Of a stretch of DNA of 64,000 nt, positions 34,479 through 46,526 are shown piece by piece (the first letter of the stretch is position 1; the number at the start of each line of letters is the position of its first letter). A program made the position numbers and the translations under genes. Under the pieces are notes generated by a model. That model saw nothing but the letters and a program-made list of their open reading frames with translations. It was not told where the DNA came from and made no database searches. This DNA comes from Hevea brasiliensis. Its lineage: Eukaryota; Streptophyta; Magnoliopsida; Malpighiales; Euphorbiaceae. The stretch spans positions 80,403,652 through 80,467,651 of the forward strand of contig NC_079496.1 in the NCBI RefSeq assembly GCF_030052815.1. Direction: 5' to 3'.

Positions 34479-35849
34479 ATATTATTTAGCATGTATCTTG
34501 TACATGTTTTATTAATAAAAAGGCAATTTCACTTTTCCGTTTACATAATATATTTATGTGTAATAGAAATGGTCCATTGATATTCTGTTAGAAATTCTAT
34601 TTTTAAGTTGTTAAGAATATGAGTGACAGTATTTCTAGCACAAAGTATCATAAATTGGTTCACAATCGAGGATACTTGAAAATAAGGACATGACTTATCC
34701 AGAAATATTGTAATCATGTTTGTTCACAAGTTATTTATATGAGATGTAAATAAGATGGAATAGTGAGTCTCATGCCATATAACAAACATGATAGGCACTT
34801 ATGCATGATAAGTAGGCCGAACCAGTGACACTTATGGCAAGCACATGGAGTTTACTCTTGTCAATGCATTTTCTTAAATCATATCAGTGCATATAATCTT
34901 TAGACCCGAGATAACATAGTTATCTTGTATATAGGTAGTTTGAGTTTGATACTGCTTTCATACTTGTACTGTGTATGGGTATATGAGCATATGTTGGCTC
35001 CTACTAGTTATATATGGAGATAGGTGTTGATCAAGATGGAATCTGTTACCCTAAGTAAATAGGGATAAAATCCTATGTTCATTTAATTGTTCTTGATGCT
35101 TAAAGTTTCCGGCCAGGACAGACAAATTTAATCAGAAAAGAGTTTTTGATGAAATCAGGAATTAGAATTAAAAGAGAACATAATATTCATAGCAAATGGG
35201 GTTTAACATAAACCATGACTCCAGCTCGAATTGGGATTTTGTAATAGAGAGATTCTAGTGCATGGTAACATATGATTATAGGTTCATTTAAGGTATTCCT
35301 TATTACTGATTGGGTGGCCATGGCATGCTATGCTAGGTGTTAACCTTAGTCTATGAGATGCCTAAAATGATTTCGAGAAATCATTTATGGTAAGAAAAAG
35401 TTCTGATGATATTAAGAGTTGATATCATATCTTATTGCCAATCAGTGATGAGCATAATGAGTCACACATATACACAAGTAATCACCAAATTAAATGTGAT
35501 TTAATTAATTAATTAAAAATTTTAATTGATTAATTAAATAGGTTTGGTTTGCAATAAGATTGCAAAGTCCTTAGCATGGCTTGAAATCAAATCTAGATTA
35601 TTGAATGTAAAGTATAAGTTAAATTTATTTTTAAAGTGTTTAAATATGAATTTAATTATAAGAAATTAATTAATACAGATTAATTAATTAATTTATATTT
35701 GATCTAAATTGATTAGAAGAGGAGAAATAATTATTTTGAGTTGAGAACTCAAAATTAATTAATTAATCTCTATTAATTAATTTCTCATAGTTGAGAAGTC
35801 AAAATTACAACACAAGGGTAATTTGGTCATTTCACAGGGTGACATGTGG
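34479..35849 (+). repeat. 3' LTR of element E, second piece (truncated by cluster F)
   Basis: Continues the copia LTR after solo LTR J and runs, on the opposite strand, parallel to the LTRs of element I. It carries AATAAA at 34514. It stops at GACATGTGG, where the F LTR starts; element I continues there with CACCATGAGATGG. The missing remainder should be found after cluster F, outside the window. Confidence 0.88.
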
Positions 35850-36021
35850 TGTAACACCCCAATTTGCATAGCCTGGTATATTTTACTGTTCCAGTGACCG
35901 GTATTGGTCCGAAAAATTAAGAAAATTAAAACCACATCTAAGACATCTAGATATGCCCTGAACACAAATAATTAGTAATTGCCAAATAGTTAAGCATAAA
36001 GAAGAAAAACAAAGCATAAAA

Positions 36022-36067
36022 AGTTAAATGAGCCGGAAGTCACAGCGATGGGTGACCTTCTTGGGAA
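36022..36067 (+). promoter_or_regulatory. 5S rRNA-like block in F 5' LTR
   Basis: AGTTAAATGAGCCGG, GATGGGTGACCTTCTTGGGAA: the A-box start and C-box words of 5S rRNA in the right order, about 170 bases inside the LTR. Confidence 0.7.
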
Positions 36068-38618
36068 ATAACTGTGAGGTCAGTCTAAACTCAAATTTCA
36101 AACCGGAAAATGTGATGCCGCTATCCTTAGGACTATTGCAAACACAGTGGAAAAAAGAAAATCAAGAAAAAGAGTTGTTAAGCTGGTCAAATAATTAGGT
36201 TAGGGATCCGGAAGAAATATCGAATAACTTATAAACCGGATTGAACCAGTGAGGGCAATTTGGTCAATTCACCCCTAGAGCTGACACCTGACCTAACTGT
36301 CCAATAAAATTGGAGAAAAGAAAATCTCGAGATCAAGAATTAAATTAAAGAACTAATGGAAAAATAAATGAAAAAGAAAAAGAAAGAAAAGAAAAAAAAT
36401 TATTTGCATCATGCATGACATAAGCATGATGCAATAAACCTAATATTTAAAAATAGAAATTTGGGATAAATCCTAACAATTAAAAGCCAAAAATTTTAAA
36501 AAAAAATTTCATTCTTCTTCTTCTAAAAAAATGTCCATCTCTCGTCTCTCTCTTTTCTCCTTAGTTTCCTCCATAGCCATGAAATTCAAGCTTTCAAAGC
36601 TTGAATAAACCCCATAAATCCCCCAAAAAATTCCACTAAATTATGAGTAAACTTTGTTTGAGCAACTAGAAGAGGAGATTGAAGAAGCAAGAAAGAAGAA
36701 AAAAAAAAAGACAGAAAATTAGTGATTGGAAAATCAAACAAATGTTAATATATAAATTTGAATTCTTTTGTTAAATTTCTATGTTCTTAGTTTAATTAAC
36801 TTAGAAAGTAACTTAAAATCATAACAAAACAATTGTTGAGGGATCAAATATGAAAGTCATTCAGCTATGGTTAGGGTTTGATATGAATGAGTTTGAATGG
36901 TTATTTGAGGTGAATTAGGTGTGTAGAACATGAATACACACTTTAAATTGCATTAGGTTGAACTTTGTGTGTAGCTAGGGTTTTGAACATGTGAAAAATT
37001 GAAGAAAATTTTGAGAATTGGCCAAATGATGTTATTGACCTTATTTGAGTTGAGAAAATGTCAATTGTAACCATTTGTGTTGTGTATGAATTGTTGGAAA
37101 TAAGTTAAAATTTGGATTGGTGAGGGTCAATCTGTAGGCAGCTTGACCTAGGTCTCTTTCAGGGATCAAAACTGGAAATTTACCAACCCAATTAGTGTGA
37201 GGCTAATTGGCAATGAAACTAGATACAAAATGACACATTTTTCATTCAGGAATCATGCCCAGAAAGTGACCATAACTTAGAGAACAATTAGGTTAAATCC
37301 AGATTGGGCACACTGACCTGTACAAAATGACCAAATGAACAGTAGTTACGTAAATGATCATAACTTGGCGTTGAAAGGTCCAAATGATCTGAATTTTTAC
37401 CAGTAGAAAGATGAGACATAGCCCTACAACTTTCATGAAGAAAATAAACTCAAATTTTGATCACAACCTATTTGAAAATCCACCTACAGTCAACCACAAA
37501 AATTGCTAAAATCCAGAATTTGCCCAAAATTCTGGGTAACACCAAATCTGGCCAGCCATGTTCAAATGGCCATAACTAGGGCTAAAAAACTCCAAATGGA
37601 GTGATTAAAAAAGGGAAATAAATTTAAGACAATAAGGAACAACTTCTATGAAGAAAACTTAGCCAAATTTCAATAGCAACTTGACCAATGGAATAGTGCA
37701 AAACAGGGCAACAAATCTGAAATTTGGAAATTTCACCTAAGAGACTTAAAATTTGAGGAAACAACCAAAACCAATAAATTAGGTAACCAAAATGTGGTAT
37801 GTGGGTGAAATTAGAATTTCCATACCTTTTAAGCATGAGAAAATCAACAATTTGACTTGAATAGTATCGTGAATAGTAACCCCGAAATACAAATTTTAAA
37901 AAATATCAAGTTAAGCACATTAAAGCTAGATATAAATAGATTTGAAATTATTTTTGGACTTATGATAAATTATGATACTGAAACACTGTGAAACTATGTG
38001 TTTCAATTGAAAAGAATACCGAGAAAGAACCCGAAGCATCGAGTCAAGGCCAAGAGGCGACTCGCATAAGGTTTATGCACAACATTAATATTCTTTAAAA
38101 TTCATTTGCAAAGTGCATGAAATGAATTACTTATATTGCAAAATATGTATTATACTTTTGACTTAAGTTGTTGAAAGTTTACTTGTATATGTTTGAAATG
38201 GCAATAAATATTTAATAAATTGTTAAGATAGTTTTGAAACCACAGTTTCATGACCATATATTTGAATACCTCACTAGCATGACTAGTAGGAAGAAATAGT
38301 TTCGAATTTTGATTCCCTCTCTGGCTGAAATGTTGAGGTGTGTGCTAGTAGAGGAAGAAGTTGAATGGGTACCCATAGTTTGAGCTAGCTAGCCTTGTGA
38401 TTTCTCATAAGCTTCTGGCTATTGAGATGAATATGTTTCGAATGGCATGATGTAACTGTGTGTTTTTATGAAAATCATTTTGAGACTTCCTAAATGAAAT
38501 TGTTTGGACTAAAAATTTATAAATCATGTTTTGTATCTGTTTTTCATATTCAGTGCCATATTTGAATAAATGTGATTTGAATTATGCATAAAATATTATT
38601 TTAGCATATTTTGCACCA

Positions 38619-38658
38619 CTGAGTCATAGTACTCAGAGATGGCTATTATTCCTGTCAC
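38619..38658 (+). other. Twin hairpin in F 5' LTR (partly decayed)
   Basis: First stem CTGAGT/ACTCAG is intact; the second stem is damaged (GAGATGGC..CCTGTCAC) compared with the middle LTR copy at 57650-57688. Confidence 0.55.
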
Positions 38659-39329
38659 AGATATAGAGACTAGAGGAGCAGGAGAGTGAGCTGCTGAGGA
38701 TCTTGGAGCTATATCCCTGAGATTTTGTCGGGTATAATTTTATATACCCTATTTGTAATGTTTATATTTGTGTATGTAATCATATGTACATGTATAAACT
38801 GGTCTTGAGCAGTTGTATAGAGTTTGTAATAATATTATTTTAGATTTTTTAATGTAAATTTTGGTTGATGAATGTATATTGATTTTTCTTTAATGAAATA
38901 TGAATAAAGTTATTTAGTATTATTCTGAAGACAATTGAATTAAAAATTAAATTGGATTATGGAGATGGAAGAAATAATGTTGAGTTTGTATTGTAGTAGT
39001 GGGTGATTTGATGAAATGAATTATTGGAAGTGCTTTTATAGGTTTTTGAAGAACTGTTTTTCCCAAATATAGACGACACTTTACCGAAATTTTTTCAAAA
39101 TTTGCTTAAAAATAAAAATGGACAAAAATTTTAACTAGTCTTTAAACTTCAATAAAATGTTTTTAACATCTGCTATAAAAAGCTCACCACTTTCAAAAAT
39201 TAAGAAAATTATTTTAAAATCCTTTGTAGTGTATTTAATGAGTTATCGGTAGACAGCGTCGATAATTCATTAGGTATACAATGGGATTATGTTATGCCTT
39301 ACAGAAGAGTAAGGTGTGACATGTTTTAG

Positions 39330-39341
39330 TGGTATCAGAGC
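39330..39341 (+). promoter_or_regulatory. Primer binding site, cluster F first unit
   Basis: TGGTATCAGAGC, 8 bases after the LTR end, matching the site of element A. Confidence 0.95.
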
Positions 39342-39508
39342 AAATTTTTAAAGTATGTTTTAACTTGTGAATTTGTGTCTTTTCTTTGATAAGTACAAAT
39401 GCTCAATGTCCTTATTTGTTACATATAGTGCATTACATTATAAATATGAACTAACAGAGGGAATCTCCTTGTGTTATTTATTCAGGAGATATCTAACTCC
39501 AGACTAAA

Positions 39509-40735
39509 ATGGAAGAAGGGGCTCGCTCTTTTGAGCAGTCCGTAGAGGCTAAGGCCTAAGGGGAAGCCCCACCTCTGCAAGATATCAGTGGGTCAGTGGC
39601 ACCAGCCCCCCAATGCTGCTGTTTTCGATACAGTTCGCCTAGCAAATGGCTGCAATGTTTCAACAGATGGCTACAGGTATGCCTGCTCGAGCTCCACCCT
39701 AGACTTCTGTGGTGCAACCTTTGGCTCCAATCAGACAGTATGATAAGCTGTTGAAATATGAGGCAATAGAATTTAAGGGTACAGTAGACCCTCTAGAGGT
39801 AGAGAAATGGCTGGAAAGAATGGATAGAGTATTCAAGAAACTGCACTGCCCAGATGAGTTGAAATTTGAATACTTAGTGTCCTTATTGCAAGGGGTTGCA
39901 TATGATTGGTAGAAAACCATCCCCCATAGCTTGACATAATTGCCAGTATTGACATGGGACGACTTCATCAGAGAGTTCAGACAGAAATATGTCCCAGATG
40001 CATATGTGGATCAGAAACTACAAGAATTTCTGAGTTTGAAACAAGGCAACAGAACAGTGGCAGAGTATGAAAGGGAATTCTCCCGCTTAAGCAACTATGC
40101 TAGGAGTCTCCTGTCTACCACCAAGGAAAGGTGCAAGAGATTTGAGACAGGTTTGAAGCCCAGTCTGAAGATGCAAGTAGTGGGATTCAGACGCAGTAAC
40201 TTCTCAGAGCTCATCTCTCAGACACTTGAGTTAGAAAGAATTGAATTAGAAGCAACACCAGTGAAAGAGAAATCTGAGAAGACTGAAATATCAGAGAGAG
40301 AAAAAGTTGAAAAATCAGTTGAATAAAGTCCTAGTGGTACATCTGGAAAAAAAAAATTAGGGGACCTAGTAGAGGTAGACGTGGAAGGTTTGGAAGGGGC
40401 AGATTCTCTGGACAGAGACCCCCTAGATCTGGTCAGTAGTCAACCAGGGATTCATATCCTCCCCACCCCTGTGAGACATGTAGCAATATTCTTGGGGGGA
40501 GAATGTTATTAGGCAACAGGAGCATGCTTTAACTGTGGAGGCAAGGGCCATCTTACTAAGGACTGCACCAGTGCCCCTAGATTTGGGCCAGCTCCTACTA
40601 CAGCTGAGGGATTTTTTCAGAGTCCTGCTACCAGAGGTTCACAACTGGTTAGCACAGGAAGAGGCAGAGGTAGAGGCAATGCTTTTGGCAGTCAGGGTAA
40701 CGTTAGCCACTCAGCACAAGGGAGCGCTCCAGCTA
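39509..40735 (+). pseudogene. gag of cluster F, first unit
   Basis: Start ATG at 39509 (MEEGARSFEQ). A TAA near codon 18 (GCCTAAGGGG) is shared with F2. Indels near 39610 shift the N-terminal frame. The capsid region reads QYDKLLKYEAIEFKGTVDPL at about 39735-39800. Stops: TAG 39910-39912 for Trp, a TAA near 39937, and TAA 40324-40326 for Gln. The region 39940-40326 (LQEFLSLKQGNRTVAEYERE) is open. The nucleocapsid knuckle CFNCGGKGHLTKDC is intact near 40530-40570, in the frame opposite to the small overlapping ORF there. Confidence 0.9.
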
Positions 40736-41160
40736 GGGTTTACACGATGAGACAGTGGGAAAAGGCTGAGACTTTCGATGTTGTAGCTGGTACATTTTCT
40801 ATCTCTGATCAAGAAGTATTTGTACTGTTTGATCTGGGTTTAACCCACTCATATGTTAGTGCTAGCATAGTGAGTTTCCTTGCTGTTCCTCGTGCCAAAA
40901 TGGATTTTGAAGTTCTAGTAACTAGTTCGTTAGGAGAAGAGGTCCGAGTCAACCGAATATATAGAGATATTCCTTTGGTGATCCAAGGACACACTTTTCT
41001 GTCAGATTTGATTGAAATGCCCTTCAAAGATTATGATATCATCTTGGGCATGGATTGGTTAGCCAGACATCACGCCATGATTGACTGTAGATTGAAGATA
41101 GTCACTTTTGGTCTCCCTCTGTACAGTGATGTGGCAATAAATAGGGAGAGGTAGTTATTA
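40736..41160 (+). pseudogene. Aspartic protease domain of cluster F, first unit
   Basis: Open frame up to TAG 41152-41154. The active site reads LFDLGLTHSYVS, with Leu after the Asp where F2 has Pro (LFDPGATHSYVS). The C-terminal block IILGMDWLARHHAMIDC is kept. The TAG (GAGAGGTAG) replaces the CAG of element A and is shared with F2. Confidence 0.88.
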
Positions 41161-41966
41161 CCATCAAACATTATTTCGGCTGCACTAGCCAGAAGGATGA
41201 TCAGAAAGGGGTGTGAAGCATACTTGGCACATGTGATAGACACTCAAATGGGGAGTCCAGTATTGAGAGACATCCCTACTGTATGTGACTTTCCGGATGT
41301 GTTTCCTGATGAGTTGCCAGGGTTACCTCCGAAAAGAGAGGTGCAGTTTGAGATTGATGTTATGCCTGGTGTGGACCTAATCTTGATAACACCATATAGA
41401 ATGGCACCAGCATAATTGAAAGAATTAAAAGTATAGTTGCAAGAGCTGCTTGACAAGGGCTTTTTCCACCCTAGTGTGTCACCTTGGGGAGCACCAGTGT
41501 TGTTTGTTAAGAAGAAAGATGGCACTCTCCGCTTGTGTATTGACTACCGGCAATTGAATAAGGTGACAATAAAGAATAGATATCCATTATTGCGCATTGA
41601 TGACTTATTTAACAGTTGAGGGGTGCAGCTGTGTTCTCCAAAATTGACCTGAGATCAGGTTATTATCAGTTGAAAGTACAAGAGTAGAGCATCCTTAAAA
41701 CTACCTTTAGAACCCGCTATGGCCATTATGAATTCTTGGTCATGCCATTATGTATTGACTACCGCTGATTTGTGAAGGGGTTTTCCATGTTGGCATCTCC
41801 ATTGACCAAATTACTTTGAAAAGATGTAAAATTTCAGTGGATGGATAAATGCCAACAAAGTTTTGATGAGTTGAAAAAATGTTTGACTGAAGCTCTAATC
41901 CTTACTTTACCTACCCCGAGTAAAGAGTATATTGTTTATAGTGATGCTTCTAACAATGGGTTAGGT
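41161..41966 (+). pseudogene. RT and RNase H start of cluster F, internally deleted
   Basis: RT opens well ([50 protein letters not shown]). It then has TAA 41413, TAG 41434, a one-base loss near 41613, TAG 41684, and a deletion of about 346 bases at about 41750 relative to element A. That deletion removes the whole FIDD catalytic box and thumb. After it come FVKGFSM, the connection region and RNase H start (YSDASNNGLG), where solo LTR L cuts the sequence. Confidence 0.88.
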
Positions 41967-42138
41967 TGTAACACCCTCCCTGTAGCAACTCCGTACATTC
42001 TACTATTCTGGTGACCAGTGTCGGACTGGACAGCTAGAACATTCGGAAGAATATTTAAACTAAAGTGAGGAACTATAATTAACTCAAATATTAATAAGAA
42101 AAATTTAGGAAAAAAATTTTAGAAATAAAATACAACCA

Positions 42139-42190
42139 AGTTAAATGAGTCGGTGCCCTAGCGATGGGTAACCTAGTGGGAAGTTGCGGT
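42139..42190 (+). promoter_or_regulatory. 5S rRNA-like block in solo LTR L
   Basis: AGTTAAATGAGTCGG, GCGATGGGTAACC, GGGAAGTTG: a more diverged version of the block, with GTAACC where A, B and F have GTGACC. Confidence 0.62.
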
Positions 42191-44461
42191 TCTCGCAACT
42201 AGGAGCCCTAGACCCGGGGAAAAATTCATAAAATAATTTTTAGGACTCCAGAGAAGGGTCATTGAGGTTCCTATGGCATTAGAATGCCAAGAAAATATTT
42301 AGAAAAATTTTTCAATCGGTACAGATAATTTTGACCCGTTAAGCCAAACGGAGGGCATTTTGGTCATTTCGTCTTCAGAGATAATTTTTGACCAAGTTGT
42401 CCAATTAAGTACATGAATTATATGACATAAAATATGAATTAATGTTGATGAAAACTTAATTTGAAGTTAGTAGAAATGAAAGAAAAAAAAAAGAATAAAA
42501 GGCCTAATTATGACATCATAATGATGTCATTTAAAACCTCCCACCAATCACCATTTAACAAGCCTTCTTAAAACAATTAAAAGAGAGAAAATGGACCAAA
42601 AAATTCTGATTTTTATCCTTCTTCTTCAGCCAGCCGAGAGTCTCTTCCTCTTCCTCCATAACTCTTATTTTCTTATACCTTCAATCCTTTGATTTCTCAC
42701 CCCAAAATCTATAAAATCATTCACTAAAATTTGTCACCCAACCTTGCTAGAGTGTTTGGTAGCCAAGAAAACAAAAGAAAGTGAAGAATTAACAAGAGAA
42801 AATTTTGCCCTACTAAGGTTAGTGCCATCTTTCTCTTTCTTTCTTTGGATATCCATATTAAGACACTAAGTTAGGCTAGGAATTTGTGGGAATTGAAGAG
42901 AATTATGCATGCTAGGGTATATGGTAAATTTTGGCAGCCTATTGGGGGTGGCAATTTTGATTGTTTTGATGGGTTTAGAGTGGATTAGAGATGGTGTTTG
43001 AAGTGTATATATATATTGATAATGAATTAGTATGTTTAATTAATGTATGTTATGTGAATTGGAATGGGAAATTAGGGTTTTGGAGAGAAATTTGGGCTTT
43101 GTTTATGTAATGGTGAATGAACATTCTAATGGTCAATTAGTAACCATTTGAGGTAAATTGACCATAACTTGGAGTGAATTGTAGCATTAAAAAGCTGAAT
43201 TGGTATGTTGCCTAGTGAGACCAGCAGGTTTGGATGTGAGTCCAGCCTGTTTGGACAGCCATAACTTGGGCTGTGTAGTTGCAATTGGTGTTTGGCCAAT
43301 TGGACATGAAACTAGACACATAATGGCACAACGTTGGTGAAGAAACCATGCCCATAAGACCAAACCAAGTGGACCAAAAACTTGCCCCAATCCGGGTGTC
43401 CTGCAACCTGTTTCTGCAGAATGACCAAATGAATAGTGATTGTTCATTTAGCCATAACTCAGTGTAGAATGGCCCAATTGACCTGAAACTTTACCAGCAA
43501 CAAGCTAAGATATAGACCAACAACTTTCATGAAGAAACCCACCCCAAATTATGAGCAGAACCTATCCAACAAGGGAGTTGCAGTCACTATTCATTGCACT
43601 ATAGATATGGTCAGTCCAGAAAAATTCCAATCCCGCCAGTTGTGGTTTTTGGACCATAACTTGAGCTAAAAACTCCAAATGGAGTGATTCAAAAAACGAA
43701 ATTCAACTAGACAAAATAAGGGACAACTTTCATGTTTATCATTTTTCGAAATTCCCACTGAAACAGTAACTAATGGAACAGTAAAGATAAGGTATGAAAA
43801 CTGAAAATTCTGCTCCATTAACTTTAAGCTTAGAAATGGTATTGGTAACCAATACCAACAAATTTTGAATGCAAAATGTGGTATGTTGGGAGTATTAAAA
43901 CCAATGTACCTATTGTCTATGCAAAAGTCAACATTTTTGTTGACTAATGAAGGGAATAGTAATACCAAAACTTGAAATTCAAAAATTGTAAAACTCAAAA
44001 GTGTCAAATGCCCTAGTATACCTAACAAGATTGGTTTGGATAGTTTGGCCTGCCAATAGGGTTAAGTTAGCAGTACTGTACATGGCATTATGCCATTCTG
44101 TGATTTCATGGCTTTTAGCCATTCTGACCTTGTGTTGAGATTTGGCCTTGTGCCTGATGTTATTACAGTTTATTAGCTGTTCTGTTGCACAATGGGAGAT
44201 ACATATGTGACCGATGGTGTGACAGCCCGAGGTACTTGATATCCAGTGCCAGTTTACCCGTTTATCCAGTCTAGTCGTCCAGTATAAGTTACTTGGGCAA
44301 CCAAAAATGAAAGTGGATAAATTTAATGAAATAACGAATATAACTAGTATAAAATAAGTACGACTACAAATACTCAACGAAAATTTATTTACAATGAGAC
44401 ATCAATACATTCACTACATATTTATTTTCTGTTATTTCTTTTTATTTTATTATTGGCACCA

Positions 44462-44499
44462 CTAAGCATTATTGCTTAGCGCGTTGCTTTTGCCACGCG
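44462..44499 (+). other. Twin hairpin in solo LTR L
   Basis: CTAAGC/GCTTAG with loop ATTATT, then CGCGT-T-GC, loop TTTT, GC-C-ACGCG with a single mismatch inside the stem. Confidence 0.68.
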
Positions 44500-45126
44500 T
44501 AGGTTCTGGAGATACTGACTGAGAGCCCAGTAGACCACTGATTGGGTGAGACCTCCTGCAGCTCTGCATAGTGTCCGTGTCACCTCACCGACGTCAGTGC
44601 ATTGGTAGGACACTAGGTTTTATTTTGATATTTTGTAGCTAACTTTTATTTTCTCTTGTGTAATTGAGACTTATGTAATGTATTTTGATGTTAATGTAAA
44701 TAGTGAAAATTGTGGTTATGAATGGAAAATTTGAGTATTTATTTATTGTTTATATATATGAGTACCATGAGAAATGAATGATTAAGAAATGGAAATGTTA
44801 TTGAAAAATATTGAGATTTTGATGATTATTGGAGTTTGAGAATTATTGGATATGATTATTGGAAGTGTTTTTCATAGGTTCCGAAGAACTATTTTCTCCA
44901 TTTTTAGCCGGTACTCTATCGGATTTTCTATAAAATTTTCGGAACCTCAAATAAATTATAATTTCAATAAATAACTTAAATGAATTATATTTCACAAGTT
45001 ATATTCAAAACTATGAGAAAAATAAATTAAGGAAGAATAAAAATGATTAAGATAAAATAGAGTGTTCCGGTACACCGTGTGACATATCTTACTCGGATAT
45101 ACTGTAGACGGGTAAGGGGTGTCACA

Positions 45127-45802
45127 TAGGTTGTGTTCTAATGCAAGAGCGGAATGTCATTGCCTATGCATCACGCTAGTTGAAACTGCACGAGAGGAAT
45201 TATCTGACACATGACTTGGAGCTAGCAGCTATTGTGTTTGCTCTAAAGATCTAGAGACATTATTTGTATGGGGAAAAGTGCTACATCTACACAGATAATA
45301 AGATTTTGAAGTATCTAGGCACTCAGAAGGAGTTGAATTTGAGACAGAGGAGATGGTTAGAGTTAATAAAAGACTATAATTGTCTGATAGACTATCAGCC
45401 AGGGAAAGCTAATGTGGTGGATGATGCCTTAAGTCGTAAGACTATGGCAAGTATACAGGTTTCTTCTTTATCTATGATACATGAGTTGAGAGTATTACAT
45501 GCCAGCTTAGAGATTAATGATGAGGAGCAGATAGCAGTTGCATGGCATGTACAGCCAGTGTTGATTGATCAGATCAGAATGGCTGCTCAGAATGATCAGA
45601 AGTATCAGAAGCTATTAGAAGAAGTCAGACAGGGCAAGAAACCAGAATTCTCTATGAGAGATGATGGTCTACTGCTTCACCAGGGCAGAATGTGCATTTC
45701 TAATGATGTTGACTTGAGACAAATCATTTTGAAAGAAGCACATGAATCTCCTTTTGCTATGCATCCTAGTGGCACAAAAATATATAGAGGGCTGAAAGAG
45801 CA
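45127..45802 (+). pseudogene. RNase H end and integrase start of cluster F
   Basis: Resumes after solo LTR L as [15 protein letters not shown]. Two stops replace Gln and Trp (near 45178 and 45252). It is then open to the G insertion: [18 protein letters not shown] (usual TDHKSL changed), [14 protein letters not shown] (last RNase H Asp), and integrase N-terminus up to [21 protein letters not shown]. Element G starts at 45803 right after EH; reading continues at 53702. Confidence 0.9.
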
Positions 45803-46454
45803 TGTAACACCCCTCACCCGACTACAGTGTAGCCGACCAAAGTGTGCTACATTCGGTGCCAGAGCACCCTATCTTATCTTACTTTATTCCTTTCATATTT
45901 TGATCTTGATATATTTTAATATTAATAAATTTTTCAACGGAGAAACCAGCGGAGTTTCCCCTATTTTATTACCAGTTGACGTATTTTACTATTTACCTGT
46001 TTGAAAGTTTCAATAATATTTTACAAATAAAATATCATCAATTATTTTCATAACCATCTCATAATTCACATCTCATTCATATATCTCAATTTCATATTCA
46101 TTTGGGAATAGAAGGTACATTTAAAATATTTAGTTAAGTTATACCTATTTTTGCAACTCTTTTGTCATTTTACTTAACAATTTTTATGTGGTTTGGATCA
46201 TTTCATAATTGTAACTAATTCTTTTAAAGTCTTATTAACTCATTTATTTGATTTCTAATATTTTTAATTACTAATAGTCTTAATTTAGTTCAATAAATTA
46301 CACTGCCCAAGTAACCTACGACAGGCTGACTAAACTGGATAGCGGGTCGTTGGCACTGGACACCGCGGTGCCTCGGGCCGTCATACCATGGGACGCAGAA
46401 CGTCAACCACGTATGCAGTCAGTATGGCTAAAAAGACATGATAACACATAATCA

Positions 46455-46526
46455 GGCATAAAAGCCATGAATGTTGGCATAAAGCCATAAATGCAGGCAT
46501 AAAGCCATGAATACAGGCATAAAGCC
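46455..46526 (+). repeat. 20-base minisatellite in G 3' LTR (four units)
   Basis: Units of GGCATAAAGCCATGAATGCA type: three full units plus a final partial. The other LTR of the same element has one unit fewer (50999-51050). Confidence 0.85.

Larger units (their letters stand above)
20393..35849 (+). mobile_element. Element E: Ty1/copia, host of the nested stack
   Basis: Plus-strand copia element broken by insertions D, I, J and F. Internal sequence runs 20393-20863 (gag-protease), 26671-29640 (integrase, RT, RNase H), then a polypurine tract and a 3' LTR starting at 29665. The copia order, integrase before RT, is clear. The 5' LTR and first part of gag lie upstream of the window; the last ~0.77 kb of the 3' LTR lies beyond cluster F, judged from the LTR of relative I. 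It is the oldest layer by nesting logic. Confidence 0.9.
35850..39321 (+). repeat. 5' LTR of cluster F (3,472 bases)
   Basis: TGTAACACCCCAATTTGC to GTAAGGTGTGACA, with the primer site 8 bases later. It is of the same family as the B LTR and the F middle LTR. It contains CCATAACT modules at about 37263, 37356 and 37570. Confidence 0.93.
41967..45126 (+). mobile_element. Solo LTR L (family II gypsy, 3,160 bases)
   Basis: Perfect TSD TAGGT at 41962-41966 and 45127-45131. TGTAACACCCTCCC to GGGGTGTCACA. Removing the LTR and one TSD copy restores the RNase H frame as GLG|CVLMQ. No internal sequence, so it is a solo LTR. It contains CCATAACTTG modules at 43160, 43258, 43451 and 43652. Confidence 0.96.

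Noticed and set aside
34273..34515. Frames across the LTR start region (also 48875-49231 and 53409-53726)
   Set aside because: They run through the 5S-like block and the LTR terminus on the antisense side; their conservation is explained by LTR sequence.
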